Under the pieces are notes generated by a model. The model made no database searches and was not told the DNA's origin. It worked only from the letters and a program-made list of their open reading frames with translations. A stretch of DNA of 64,000 nt from JAAYAY01 sp964563135 (lineage in GTDB: Bacteria; Planctomycetota; Planctomycetia; Pirellulales; Thermoguttaceae). The translations under genes were made by a program, and so were the position numbers. Below, piece after piece: positions 17,349 to 26,863 of the stretch. Where the stretch lies: positions 12,323-76,322 of the forward strand of contig CAZLWV010000017.1 of assembly GCA_964563135.1 (NCBI GenBank), written 5' to 3'. Every line of letters starts with the position of its first letter. Positions within the stretch are counted from its first letter, which is position 1.

Positions 17349-17696
17349 CTACACGGCCCCGGGCCCGCGTGCACCGTCGTTGATCTGGATGGCCTCCATC
17401 GCCGGCAGCACGAAGATCTTGCCGTCGCCTATGTTGCCTTCCACACCGGTACGGGCGACCGCAACAATCGCGTCGATCGTCCGCTCGAGAAAATCGTCGT
17501 TGACCACGATTTCCAGCAGGATCTTGCGGAGAAGCTTGGTATGGTACTGGTGCCCACGGTAGGTGGCCGACTGTCCTCGCTGCTGTCCGAATCCCTGGAC
17601 CTCGGTCACGGTCATGCGCATGACTTCGATCTTGTCGAGCGCCTCTTTGACCGCGTTGAGCTTCGGGGGCTGGATGATCGCAAGCACCAGTTTCAC
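17349..17696 (-). CDS. PII-like signalling protein
   Basis: Encodes 115 residues from GTG 17696, with GGAG 8 nt upstream. It aligns along its length with GlnB/GlnK: LVLAIIQPPKL, MTVTEVQGFG, the T-loop with YRGHQY (the Tyr matches the uridylylation site Tyr51), LLEIVV, and IGDGKIFVLP. The ATP-binding B-loop reads ARTGVEGNIGDGK, three residues longer than the usual ARTGxIGDGK. No amtB, glnA or uridylyltransferase gene adjoins it. It ends 36 bp from the convergent polyferredoxin. PII proteins sense ATP/ADP and 2-oxoglutarate; the loop insertion leaves the nucleotide response uncertain. Confidence 0.9.
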   Translation of the reverse strand: MKLVLAIIQPPKLNAVKEALDKIEVMRMTVTEVQGFGQQRGQSATYRGHQYHTKLLRKILLEIVVNDDFLERTIDAIVAVARTGVEGNIGDGKIFVLPAMEAIQINDGARGPGAV

Positions 17697-18089
17697 CAGG
17701 CAGGCTCCGTGGGTTATCGCATTAGACGACACGGGTCGACGAAAACCGCCGCATCAAGCCGGGATCGGGATGCGGCGTCGGCAAAACGTTCAACCCGGAT
17801 TCGCGGTTCGAGAAACAACCGTCCAGCAGTCACCGCCGACCATCGAATTGCCAACGTTGCTGCTGAGGCGTCCCTCATGGTCGCCTGCGCAGCGAGCGCT
17901 CGAGGGCAACGGCCGGAAGCCCGGCCTCTTGCCGTCTTCCGCCAGGTGGCCACAAGCACTTTCTGGGCAGACATCCCTAGGATACCCGCGCTGGCGGCAA
18001 CTTCAACCCCGGCCCGCTCGGGAAACAGGTCTTGTGGACGCGCTGCCTGACGGCAAACGCAGAATGACCTCTCGGCGAGCCGCCGTGCT
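17697..18089. other. spacer holding a dispersed repeat
   Basis: About 390 bp between the PII-like gene start and the C69 peptidase stop. It contains repeat A copy 1 (17881-17977). No gene is supported. Confidence 0.5.
17881..17977 (+). repeat. dispersed repeat A, copy 1
   Basis: About 97 bp similar to 19651-19750 and 61955-62060. Shared landmarks are CGCCTGCGCAG, GAAGCCCGGCCT, a TTCC-rich spacer, and GGTGGCCACAAG followed by TTT and CAGACATC. Identity by eye is roughly 65-75 percent. Confidence 0.55.
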
Positions 18090-19772
18090 TCACCATTTCT
18101 CGTCGTACCTGGTCCACAGCCAGTCGCCGAGATTCCAGTACGCCTCGGTAGCCTCCAGGCAAGCGTCACGACTCCGCCGGGTCAGGAAGGCCCGCAACTG
18201 CGTCTCGTCCCTTTCTTTGAGGATCGAGGCCGCTTCGTGGTCGACGGCAGCCTGCCCGGCAAGCCATTTCTCCTGGAGCGGATCGCGGACCTGGGCAACG
18301 TCTTTGCGCATCTCGCCCCAACGGTGGGCGGCAATGGTCTCCACACGATTATACGCCCACCATGCCGAGCGACGACTGAAGCCGGTCGTTCGTCCGTCAG
18401 TCCTGTAGGACTCGGGCAGATCGGTGATCCCGGCGTAAAGGGGCACATAGACCGTCGTGGCGGGATTGCCGTAGCCGAACCACACGATCCCCCCCGCGGC
18501 GTCAGGCAGCCAGCCTCGCGACTGCGTGACGGTGGCATACATGCAGTACCAGCGGGCCATGGGACGCTCGCCCCGCCAGCCCCAGCCGCCGTTGATCCGC
18601 AGCATCTGGTTCATTTCATAAGGCATGAAAGGATTGGCCAGTGGACTCTTGACTGTCTTGCCCTCCTTGTCGGTAACGGTGAGGTTCGCCGTCATGTCGA
18701 ACTCGGTGCCCTCGAAGGTATCGCGAAACAGTTCCATGATCTTCTCCGGTCCGACCGGCTGTTCGGGCTTCACGGAGAAGGGAAACACGTTCCCGTTGGC
18801 GGCCAGCCCGAGCGACGGGGCGAGCAGGTCGAGCACTCGCCATTCGCGGCGGGTGGAGGCCACGTTGGTGCGGCCGTCAGGGTCGTAGGCCTCGTAGAAC
18901 CGGAAGGGGCGGCCCCCCTTCGGGTCCCAGTAGCCCTGGTCCGAGGCAAAGCTCTCGACGTTCTTCGACGCCATGAAGAACTCGGCGTTCTTGAGGTCCA
19001 GCTCGCCGATCCGCGCCGCGTTGGCCACCACCGACACGTGGTCGTCGGGAACCCGCTGAGCGGCCCAGACCGCGCCCACCTGCTCCTCGCCCACGCCGAC
19101 AATCTCCATCACCCAGACTTCCTTGGTATCGGCAATGGTGAGGGCTTCGCCCGGATCGCACCATCCGTACTTGTCGATCAACGCCCCGCCCAGCTTGATG
19201 GCCTGGCGGGCCGTCGTGGCCCGCTCGAGCATCAGCCGCGTGAGCGTATCGCAGTCGACCAGGCCTTTTGGGCTCACCAGTTCTTTACGGCCCTCGAAGG
19301 TCGACTCCCCGATGGCCAGTTGCCGCTCGTTCATGGCCGCATAGGCGGGCGCGAGGTAGGCATAGGTCTTCTCGACCTCGGGAATTCGGCCTGTGGGCTC
19401 GCGGCTGTAGCGCTCCATCGGGCCGGTGTCGTCGTCCCTGCGTTTGGTGAGCAACTGCGTGTCGCCCGGCTTGTGACTCCTCGCGGGGACGACGACGATC
19501 GTCGATCCGTTCCGGTGGCTGTCGCAGGTGTGGGAAGTCATCACGGAGCCGTCCGTCGAAGCGGCTTTGCCGACCATGATCGAGGTGCAACTCTGGGCAA
19601 CCTGTGGCCCGGTGCTGCCGATCAGGATCGTCGCCGTTGCCAGCACGATCGACGCCTGCGCAGTCAGTGCACGAGGGCGACAGGTGAGAACCCGGCCTTC
19701 CGCGGTCTTCCACGGGGTGGCCGCAAGAGTTTTCCTCGCAGATATCAGCAGGCAGGACACGGCTCGAGGCAT
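18090..19772 (-). CDS. C69-family peptidase (dipeptidase), exported
   Basis: Encodes 560 residues from ATG 19772, with GGAG 7 nt upstream. Peptidase C69 enzymes are N-terminal nucleophile hydrolases whose Cys is exposed by processing; here that is Cys62 in CTSIMVGKAASTDGSVM, right after a hydrophobic segment (ASIVLATATILIGS). The conserved body includes TIADTKEVWVMEIVG and SDQGYWDPKGG. The substrates are short peptides, probably in the periplasm. The leader is unusually long (about 61 residues), and its first 40 fall in a dispersed repeat (19651-19750), so the signal may have been extended by repeat sequence. Upstream sequence is lost in the gap. Confidence 0.85.
   Translation of the reverse strand: MPRAVSCLLISARKTLAATPWKTAEGRVLTCRPRALTAQASIVLATATILIGSTGPQVAQSCTSIMVGKAASTDGSVMTSHTCDSHRNGSTIVVVPARSHKPGDTQLLTKRRDDDTGPMERYSREPTGRIPEVEKTYAYLAPAYAAMNERQLAIGESTFEGRKELVSPKGLVDCDTLTRLMLERATTARQAIKLGGALIDKYGWCDPGEALTIADTKEVWVMEIVGVGEEQVGAVWAAQRVPDDHVSVVANAARIGELDLKNAEFFMASKNVESFASDQGYWDPKGGRPFRFYEAYDPDGRTNVASTRREWRVLDLLAPSLGLAANGNVFPFSVKPEQPVGPEKIMELFRDTFEGTEFDMTANLTVTDKEGKTVKSPLANPFMPYEMNQMLRINGGWGWRGERPMARWYCMYATVTQSRGWLPDAAGGIVWFGYGNPATTVYVPLYAGITDLPESYRTDGRTTGFSRRSAWWAYNRVETIAAHRWGEMRKDVAQVRDPLQEKWLAGQAAVDHEAASILKERDETQLRAFLTRRSRDACLEATEAYWNLGDWLWTRYDEKW
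19651..19750 (+). repeat. dispersed repeat A, copy 2, inside the peptidase leader
   Basis: Matches repeat A landmarks (GACGCCTGCGCAG, GAACCCGGCCTTC, GGTGGCCGCAAG, CAGATATCAG). On the minus strand it is translated as part of the C69 leader, giving a KTLAAT-x3-TAE-like peptide similar to the minus-frame reading of copies 1 and 3. Confidence 0.55.
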
Positions 19773-19790
19773 GGTGTTTCTCCCGAGAGG

Positions 19791-19800
19791 NNNNNNNNNN
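19791..19800. other. assembly gap (10 N)
   Basis: Ten unknown bases. The true gap length and the adjacency of the two sides are not established. Reading frames that cross it are artefacts. Confidence 0.99.
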
Positions 19801-22200
19801 CACCGACATGCCGGCGCCCTGGTAATCGAGCATCTCCGCCTGGGCCTGCTCCAGAGTCTTTTCGGTGCTCGTGGGATCCACGCGGCGACAGCTCTCGACC
19901 AGCAGGCTGGAGATTCCCTCAAGGTCTCCGCGCCAGTCCGCCTCTTCCGTATCCGGGGGGGTGAGAGAGGCAAATTCGGCCAGAAGGAGGATCATCCGCA
20001 GGAAATGGCGGAAGAGCAGACCTTCCTGTTTCTGCAGGCTCTTGCTGGTGATGTACTTGTTGAAGTCGCCCCCGAACTCCAGCAGTTCCCCCACCGCCCA
20101 GACCGGAAAGGTGCGGAGGTCGCCAACGCCCGGGTAGTCGTAGTCGAACATGCGGCGGAGCTTGTCGGCCAGGGCGAGCACCCACACGCGCTCTTCCGGA
20201 AAACTGTGGCGGCGGTCGTCGTCTTCGTCGCGTTTCTGCTCGACCAGTTCCTCCGGGAGGGCCAGGCCGAGCTGCAAGAGCTGAATGTCGAGTCTCGTCG
20301 TTGCCAGGGGCCCGGGAGGCAGGAACTCCTGGCGGGGAACCCGAACGGCCGGACCAATCGACCGGGGCAGTTCCAGCACACTCTCCATCGCCTGGATCCG
20401 TTCCGCCCGGTCGGCAATGCCGAGCTGGTTGACGAGAAACACTCCGTACAGCGGATTGACTCCCCGGAACATCCGCAACATTTGCAGTCGCTCGGTGGGA
20501 TGGGCGAGCCTGGCCTGGCAAGGCGGGGGAGTCTTCTCCTTGGCCTCGTCCGCCTCCTGGCCCGGCACGCGGAAAACAACAGGAGAATCGCCCAGGTGGA
20601 GTCCGAAAAGCGCGGTCGGACTTTTCGCTTCTTCAGGCTTGGGTTCTGAGGCGGGCTCCGCGCCCGCATCGCGATCCATCGGCTCCGGCTCAAGGACCAC
20701 GTAGCCCGCCCTCCACAGGGTCAGCAGCATCTGGTCGAGGTCGCGATTGGCCCGCTCCAGCCGTTTCGGGTCCATGAGCCGTTTCTGGACCAGGGTGCGG
20801 ACGCGCTCCACGTCGGGAGAGGCCTCAAGCATGTACGACAGCAGCCGCCACGGCAACGGACCGCGGCTGGCCAAGTGGCTTGCGGGGGCCGTGCGAAGCT
20901 TGTTGAATTGCTCTTCCGTCCAGTACGTCTCGGTGGCCCTTCTCTTGGGCATCTTCTTCTTGAGCTGTTTTTTCGCCTTGAGCAGCCCCGGATCCTTCGT
21001 ATCTTCGGGGATCTGGTCGTACTTGTCTTTCCAGCGGAGGATCTTGACGTCGTCTTCATGGGCCAGCACGAAGACATACCCCTGGGTGTCGAACTGGGGG
21101 CGCCCGGCGCGGCCGAAGATCTGGTGGGCCGTGCTCGGCTCGAGCAGCCGGCGTTTGTCGGAAGGTCCCTTGAGGATGCTCGGCAGCACGATCGAACGGG
21201 CGGGCAAGTTGATGCCGGCGGCGAGTGTCTCCGTGCAGGTGGCGATCGAGAGCATCTTGCGCTGGTAGAGGTCCTCCACGATGCGGCGATACTTGGGAAG
21301 GATCCCGGCGTGGTGGACGCCGACGCCACGCAGCAGGAGCGGCCGGAGTTTCGGGCCCGCACCCTGGGACCAGTCGAAGCGTTTGAGTTCTTCGTCGAGG
21401 GCCTTCTGCCTCTGGGCATCGATCAGGTGCTTGCCTTTGAGCTGCTCGGCGATGGTCCAGCATTCCTCGCGATTGAAGCAGAAGATCAGCGCGGGGGTGG
21501 TGCGCTGCTGCTCGCTGCCCTGCGACATCCACTCGATCTGCTCGCTCAGGAGCTTGTCGGGAACCCACTGGAAGGTGAGCGGGACCTTGCGCTCGTCCCC
21601 CTGCACGAGCTGGAGCTTGCGCTGGTGGCAGCGTCGCAGCCAACCGTTGAACTCGACCGCGTTGCCGACCGTGGCCGACAGCAGCAGGGTGCGGACGTGT
21701 TTGGGAAGCAGGCCGAGGGAGAATTCCCAGACGATTCCCCGCTCGGGATCGGCGAAACTGTGAAACTCGTCCATGACGACGGCGCTGACCTGCTCGAAGT
21801 CGAACGCCTCGGGGTGCAACAGCCGGTTGAAGAGGATCTCGGCCACGACGACCAGGATCCTCGCATCGGGATTCTCTCGCCGGTTGCCGGTCACGAGCCC
21901 CACCTCGGTCGGATCGAAACCCCAGCGAGCAGCGGCAGACTGCATCTCGCGGAACTTCTGTTCCGTTAAGGCGATCAGCGGGGTCGTGTAATACGCCGTC
22001 TTGCCGGTGTGGAGGGCCTCGAACATGGCCGCTTCGGCGATGACCGTCTTGCCGGTCCCCGTGGGCGTGCAGACGAGCACCCCCTGCTCGGCCGAAAACC
22101 AGGTGTAGAGGGCGTCTTCCTGGATCGGGTACGGTTCGAAGGGGAGCTGCTCCAGGTAGCGCTCGAGAAGCTCTTCACGAGAGAGGGGTGCGTCGGCCAT
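19801..22200 (-). CDS. Ski2-like DExH-box helicase, 3' end lost in assembly gap
   Basis: The 800 codons visible from ATG 22200 run into the gap. Helicase motifs in order: CTPTGTGKT (I, near residue 45), TTPLIALTEQ (Ia), VMDEFHSF (II, DEFH), SATVGN (III), and FGRAGRPQFD (VI, near residue 365). This set fits superfamily 2 Ski2-like DEVH helicases. The C-terminal 400 residues have no motif I recognise. These enzymes unwind RNA or DNA with ATP. Bacterial relatives are often encoded without partners and their substrates are unclear. Only a short C-terminal piece is likely to be missing. Confidence 0.85.
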
Positions 22201-22282
22201 GGAACCACGGGATCTGCGGCTGGAGGAAAGCCGTCACTATAGCAGGCGGCCGGCTTCCGCGGTAGCCGCAACCCTGCCGGCT

Positions 22283-22723
22283 TCAGGCCGGATGGAGCTG
22301 GAGCCTGGACTTGAACCGGCAGCCGATGAGCACCGGCTGACAGACCCAGTCGCCGGCGTCGAGCTCACCAAGCACAAGGGCGTCCCCGCGTCGGTCGGCA
22401 AGGGGCCGGCAATTGACCACTTCGGCCTCAAAGTACATCCATTCGGCGTTCGAACCGAGTTCCACAACGAGGCGTGAGAAACCGAGCGGCCCTGGAAGCA
22501 TAAACGAGACACCGCGGCGGGAAATGTCGTAGCACTGGACCGGAAAGAACCGCAGGCGGGCGAGGCTATCCTCCCCGTCGTACGAGGCGATCCGCTGGAC
22601 GAATCGAAAACGATGCCGCTGGACCGCCCGCCGTTCCTTCTTCTGAGTGCCGAAACCGGGATTCAGCACTCGATAGGCCGTTTCGTAGGCAGTCGGCAGC
22701 GGGGAAGGAATCGGCAGTGACAT
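22283..22723 (-). CDS. PilZ-like domain protein
   Basis: Encodes 146 residues. An arginine-rich segment (RRAVQRHRFRF, about 32-42) is followed by CYDISRRGVSFML, corresponding to the RxxxR and (D/N)xSxxG elements with which PilZ domains bind c-di-GMP. A beta-rich stretch (LVVELG, YFEAEVVNCRP) ends in GCRF. It is cytoplasmic with no other domain. Presence in a genome with HD-GYP proteins (see 41604-42764) fits c-di-GMP signalling. The start is uncertain because no strong Shine-Dalgarno is visible. Confidence 0.7.
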   Translation of the reverse strand: MSLPIPSPLPTAYETAYRVLNPGFGTQKKERRAVQRHRFRFVQRIASYDGEDSLARLRFFPVQCYDISRRGVSFMLPGPLGFSRLVVELGSNAEWMYFEAEVVNCRPLADRRGDALVLGELDAGDWVCQPVLIGCRFKSRLQLHPA

Positions 22724-23042
22724 GCGTCAACTCGATCAGTCTGATGGCATCGCACCTGCACCAAGGCCCGTGCGGCAATTCTCAAGCGGACGGAGAATGC
22801 GTCGGAACTTGTCCGTGGCAGCCAGGCATGCCGTCTCGTCGACTCCGGCCGCCGTTTCCCAGACCCCTGCCGCCGCCAGCAATCTCCACCGGTAGAAACA
22901 CCCGCACGTTCTGTCGGGGCTCCTCAAGCATAGGTCCCTGGAGCCGCAGCCGCACTGGCCAGCGGCGTTCTCTCTGCGGACCGGGCCCTGCACCAGACCG
23001 GCCAATCGGCACAAACGCTGCGATCGCCAGAGCCGGATCCCC
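22724..23042. other. non-coding spacer
   Basis: About 320 bp between the PilZ-like gene start and the MITE-like repeat. I see no gene, hairpin or repeat here. Confidence 0.4.
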
Positions 23043-23145
23043 TAGGATGGCTCAACAAACGGCTGGCGTGATTCCATCGTAGCCATCACGCTCCGCGGTG
23101 ATGTTCCCCGACCAACACGGGACAGTCGTTTACTGAGCGATCCTA
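23043..23145. repeat. MITE-like repeat B, copy 2
   Basis: About 103 bp. The 18-bp ends TAGGATGGCTCAACAAAC and GTTTACTGAGCGATCCTA are inverted repeats with 3 mismatches. The centre has the same CATCACGCTCCGCGGTGATG hairpin and GGGACAG as copy 1. Its last three bases supply the TAG stop of the histidine kinase gene. Confidence 0.7.
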
Positions 23146-23889
23146 AGCGTTAGCCCCGGGATGTTCCGGAGGTGCCGGCGAGTCGACCGACCGGGTCGGG
23201 AGCGTCACGAGGAATCGCGTGCCGCCGCCGGTTCCCTTCTCGTAGCGGAGGCTTCCATGGTGGCAATCGACGATCTTCCGGCAGTAGGCCAGACCCAGGC
23301 CGAGACCGGGGTAGACATCTCGCGGGTGGAGACGTTGAAAGATCGTGAACACGCGGTCGGCATACTGTTCGTCCAGGCCGATGCCGTTGTCTTCCACAAC
23401 GATCCGGCACCCGGATCCGGCGGCTTCCGCAAGCACGCGGATGGCGGGGGCCGTGTCGCCCGACTGGAACTTCAGCGCGTTGTCGAGCAGGGACCGGAAC
23501 AGCAGTCTCATTTGATCGGCACGTGCCTCGATGATCGGCAGCGGCTGGATCGAAACCGTGGCGCCGGAGGATACGATTCGTTCGCCCAGATCCTCGCAGA
23601 CGGCGGCAAGCGTCTCGTTCAGGTCCACCTGGGTGGCCGGGCCGCTGTGGGTCTCCAGTCGCGACAAGACGAGAAGCCCTTCGATCATTCCCTGGCCTCG
23701 CTCGGCGGCGCTGAGGATCCGCCGGAGGTCGTCGCGACCGGACGGGTCGAGGTTCTCACCCAGCCTGGCAGCCAACCGCTCGCTGAAGGTTCGCACCTTG
23801 CGGAACGGTTCCTGCAGGTCGTGGGAGACGGCATAGAGAAACTGCTGCATCTGGCGGCGGAGCGCGTCGGGATCGTCGGGCGGTGTCAT
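23143..23889 (-). CDS. small sensor histidine kinase without input domain
   Basis: Encodes 248 residues from ATG 23889; a longer start at 24048 adds a stretch with no recognisable domain. The HisKA dimerisation helix has FLYAVSHDLQEPFRKV (phospho-accepting His near residue 26). The HATPase domain follows, with the N-box LLDNALKF, the G1 box DNGIGL and the G2 region GLGLGLAYC. The HDLQEP motif is typical of phytochrome-like/HWE-free kinases that take input from a partner. There is no PAS, TM helix or adjacent response regulator, so its signal source and target are unknown. The stop codon lies in a repeat element. Confidence 0.88.
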   Translation of the reverse strand: MTPPDDPDALRRQMQQFLYAVSHDLQEPFRKVRTFSERLAARLGENLDPSGRDDLRRILSAAERGQGMIEGLLVLSRLETHSGPATQVDLNETLAAVCEDLGERIVSSGATVSIQPLPIIEARADQMRLLFRSLLDNALKFQSGDTAPAIRVLAEAAGSGCRIVVEDNGIGLDEQYADRVFTIFQRLHPRDVYPGLGLGLAYCRKIVDCHHGSLRYEKGTGGGTRFLVTLPTRSVDSPAPPEHPGANA

Positions 23890-24049
23890 GGGGTCTCGCG
23901 GGAGTGCAGGCTCAGGCGTGGGATACGTCTGCAATGTGTCTGACAGACATGCGACTGGCTGTCGGCTCGTTCGACACGATCCGCTCGTATCCCACTTCCG
24001 TGTTTCTGAAACGATGCCGTCGTATTCTAGCGAGAATGGTCGACTCAAC

Positions 24050-26716
24050 CTACTCCTGATTCTGGCGGCCGGTCAGTTCGGGCGTCGCGCCGGGGATCTC
24101 GATTTCGCTGACAACCGGGTTGGACGCCGGCTGGGTCTCCCTGTTGTAGCGATAGTAGACCTCCAGGCAGAGGGCGGCCAGAGCGGTGGAGTAGACCCGG
24201 CCGCCTTGACCGCCCCAGCGGGATTCGGGAGCCCAACTGCCGCGACTGCAGCCTTCCTTGCACTGCAGACCGATGATTGCATCGCGAATGATGTGGTTCC
24301 ATCGCTGCCACGTATCGCCGCCGTCGTGGAACATGGCCAACGTGCAATTGTACCAGAGGTAGTAGTCGCGGTCGCTTCGCTGTTTCTCTTCGGTGTCCCA
24401 GCGCCGTTCGGCCAGGTCGGCCAGGAACATGGCGGCCTTCTTGACCATGGGCGAGTCGGCCTCGTCGAGCAGGAACTGCCGTGCGAGCATCCCGACGCCG
24501 GTCGTGGCCTCGGTCGACGTGCTGCCCCCCTGGTAGCGAGTCTGCCCGGTCGACTCGACCGCGTGCGCGTCGAAAAACGGCCCGATGCGGCGCAAGCATG
24601 CATCGCTCACGGGAACCCCCGCCTCCCGGGCGGTCTTGATGGCCAAGACCTGCCAACCGGTGACCGAGGTATCGCTGGGCAGCCGGGGATCGGGTTGATA
24701 GCGCCAGCCGCCGTCGTCGTGCTGCATCCGCTCGATGAAGTCCATGGCTTTGCGGAGCGCCTGGGAGTATCGAGGATCGGGCGTCCGGCCCGACGCCCGG
24801 GCCAGCGCGCAGGCTTCGCCCAGGGCGAAGGCGGCGATTCCGTGCTCATACATGTAGTATTGGTGATAGGGGGCTGCCTGGTCCCCGGGATGCGTGCCGA
24901 TCAGGCCGCCATCGGGCCGCTGGTGCTCGACCAGCCAGTTGAGACCGCTTCTGACCTCATCGGAGTACGTATTGGCATTGAAGTCGTAGTGCCCGCCGGC
25001 CTGAAATGCGAGCAGGGCCAGGCCGGTCTGAGCCGCCTCGAACTGGCCGCCGGGACCGTTGCACGACGCATCGACGCAGCGCGAACCGGCCCCGCCTGCC
25101 AGACACTCGGGCCCCCAAGAGCCCTCGGGCATCTGGTGACGGGCCAGCCAGTCCAGTCCGGCCGTGACGGCCGCCTCGCTCGCGGGTGTGCCGCCGTACT
25201 GGCCGATCCAGGCGGCGCGATTGCCCTGCGTTCGCTTGGCATATAGTCCAAGAGATCCGGCAGTCGCCCGGTCAAACGTGTCGATCTTCTCCACCACGGC
25301 CCCGTCCGCGGTCACGTTGATCGTACACACGTTCCAGACGTTGCCCATCAGCTTGCCTTCGGGCGCAAAGCGATAGGTCTGGCCGCCGTGATAGACCTTC
25401 ACTTCCGCCCCGCTTTGGGCCAGGGCGTTGGCCTCCGGATGGTTGCGGTTCGTGTAATCATGCACGTAGTAGCGGTACTCGCCCGGCAAAACGCCCAGCA
25501 CCGTGATCGTCTCCGGGCCCTCGCCATTCAGGTCGTCCACATCGAGATTGACGAACTCCTTGCTCTTCAGATCGCCACGCTGGTGAAAGTACACGTGAAA
25601 GCGTTCTCCTCCGGGCAACGGGCCTTCCAGGTGGGCGTCGAGGTCGGCGGGCTGCTTGCCCCAAGTGAGCACCAGACGAAGCTGTCCTTCCTTCAACCCC
25701 GGGCTGAGTACGACGCGGATGGCCTGGGGGGTGGCCGAGTCCAGGGTCCGCTCAAAACGCTCCACGCTGAAACCATCGGCGGAGACTTCCAGCGGCACGT
25801 TTCCTTCGGCCAGCGATTCCAGGCCAAACCAACCTTCCTCATCCGTCTGGGCTTGCTGGGAACCGCCCACCACCCGGACGACGGCATCGGGAATGGGCAG
25901 ATTGGTCACCGCGTTGACGATCTGGCCGCGGAGTGACGCCTTGCCTGTGGCTGCCTCAGGGGAAAGCTCCGGCACGGCAAGGTCTGTCTGGCGAAGACGA
26001 AGTCCCTCGCGATAGGTGATGCGGATCGTGTCCCCCGGCCTCAGCCCCTCGGCACGCCACTCAAACGACTGGGCGGTTCCCACGCTCTCCTTCAGAACGT
26101 CATCGAGCAGTTCGCTGTCGCGGTCGTCGCCACTGCGGCGAAAGGCGATCTTGCCGGTACTGAGCGGCGTGTAGGCGAAGGCGAGGCGGTCGGGTTCGAC
26201 CAGGCTGCGAGCAACGGCAGGCGTGCCGTCGAGGGTGGCGAAGGGAAGGACGGCCGCGGCCCAGTAGCCGGCCAGACAGATGGCAGCGATCAGGATGGCC
26301 GTCAGGGCTCCCAGCCCGAGGTACCGGCCGCGACGGCGGCGGACGAGCACTCGTCTGCGAAGATGGTGGAGTTCCTTCTGCAATTCGTTGTAGTCCTCGC
26401 CGCCGCGGGCTGGCATGCCACGAGCCGGAGGGGGCTCTGGGATCGAACTGCGGACGTGCGAAAACTGCGGAGGAGGCGACGGGCCGCCGGGTGGCGGTGG
26501 CGGCGGGGGAATTGTCGGCGTGCTGGCGTGTTTGTTTGCTGCCAGGCCTCTCGGTGGACCGCCGGGAGGCGGTGGCGGCGGTGCCCCGGGGATCGGAGGA
26601 GGGGCCGCTATTGGCAGGCCGCCCGCAGCGGTCGACAGATCGCCCCGGCAAGCCGGGTGGGGGCATACGGTGGCACCTTCAGGGACTTCGCGTTGGCACC
26701 AGCGGCAGCGGGGCAT
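24050..26716 (-). CDS. membrane-anchored zinc-ribbon / proline-rich / alpha-barrel repeat protein
   Basis: Encodes 888 residues. The N-terminus is a zinc-ribbon-like pair (CRWCQREVP, then CPHPACRG). Long proline runs follow (about 35-90), then one TM helix (ALTAILIAAICLAGYWAAAVL, shown in part, about 135-155). The outer part begins with a beta-rich region and a carboxypeptidase-like regulatory fold (GQIVNAVTNLPIPDAVVRVVG). The C-terminal third has helical repeats like those of prenyltransferase/squalene-cyclase barrels (GLDWLARHQMPEGSWGPE, LNWLVEHQRPDGG, ERMQHDDGGWRYQPD). The cyclase DxDD motif is absent, so catalysis is unlikely. Likely a cell-envelope protein of unknown function, of a type common in Planctomycetes. 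Confidence 0.75.
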   Translation of the reverse strand: MPRCRWCQREVPEGATVCPHPACRGDLSTAAGGLPIAAPPPIPGAPPPPPPGGPPRGLAANKHASTPTIPPPPPPPGGPSPPPQFSHVRSSIPEPPPARGMPARGGEDYNELQKELHHLRRRVLVRRRRGRYLGLGALTAILIAAICLAGYWAAAVLPFATLDGTPAVARSLVEPDRLAFAYTPLSTGKIAFRRSGDDRDSELLDDVLKESVGTAQSFEWRAEGLRPGDTIRITYREGLRLRQTDLAVPELSPEAATGKASLRGQIVNAVTNLPIPDAVVRVVGGSQQAQTDEEGWFGLESLAEGNVPLEVSADGFSVERFERTLDSATPQAIRVVLSPGLKEGQLRLVLTWGKQPADLDAHLEGPLPGGERFHVYFHQRGDLKSKEFVNLDVDDLNGEGPETITVLGVLPGEYRYYVHDYTNRNHPEANALAQSGAEVKVYHGGQTYRFAPEGKLMGNVWNVCTINVTADGAVVEKIDTFDRATAGSLGLYAKRTQGNRAAWIGQYGGTPASEAAVTAGLDWLARHQMPEGSWGPECLAGGAGSRCVDASCNGPGGQFEAAQTGLALLAFQAGGHYDFNANTYSDEVRSGLNWLVEHQRPDGGLIGTHPGDQAAPYHQYYMYEHGIAAFALGEACALARASGRTPDPRYSQALRKAMDFIERMQHDDGGWRYQPDPRLPSDTSVTGWQVLAIKTAREAGVPVSDACLRRIGPFFDAHAVESTGQTRYQGGSTSTEATTGVGMLARQFLLDEADSPMVKKAAMFLADLAERRWDTEEKQRSDRDYYLWYNCTLAMFHDGGDTWQRWNHIIRDAIIGLQCKEGCSRGSWAPESRWGGQGGRVYSTALAALCLEVYYRYNRETQPASNPVVSEIEIPGATPELTGRQNQE

Positions 26717-26863
26717 GGGAGAATGAGAGGCAAGGGCTGCTGACTGTCGAATTGGCCGACAACTTCAGGCCCCATTGTAGCGGAAGACGAGGGGGAATGG
26801 AAAAGCGTCTCCGATCCGGAACCGGAGGCGTCCTGCACCGCGGGTATCGGCAGTTCGCGATCG

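Noticed and set aside
18090..22200. Apparent fusion proteins across the run of Ns
   Set aside because: The 10 N gap has arbitrary length, so frames reading through it are artefacts. The peptidase has its own start, and the helicase is cut.
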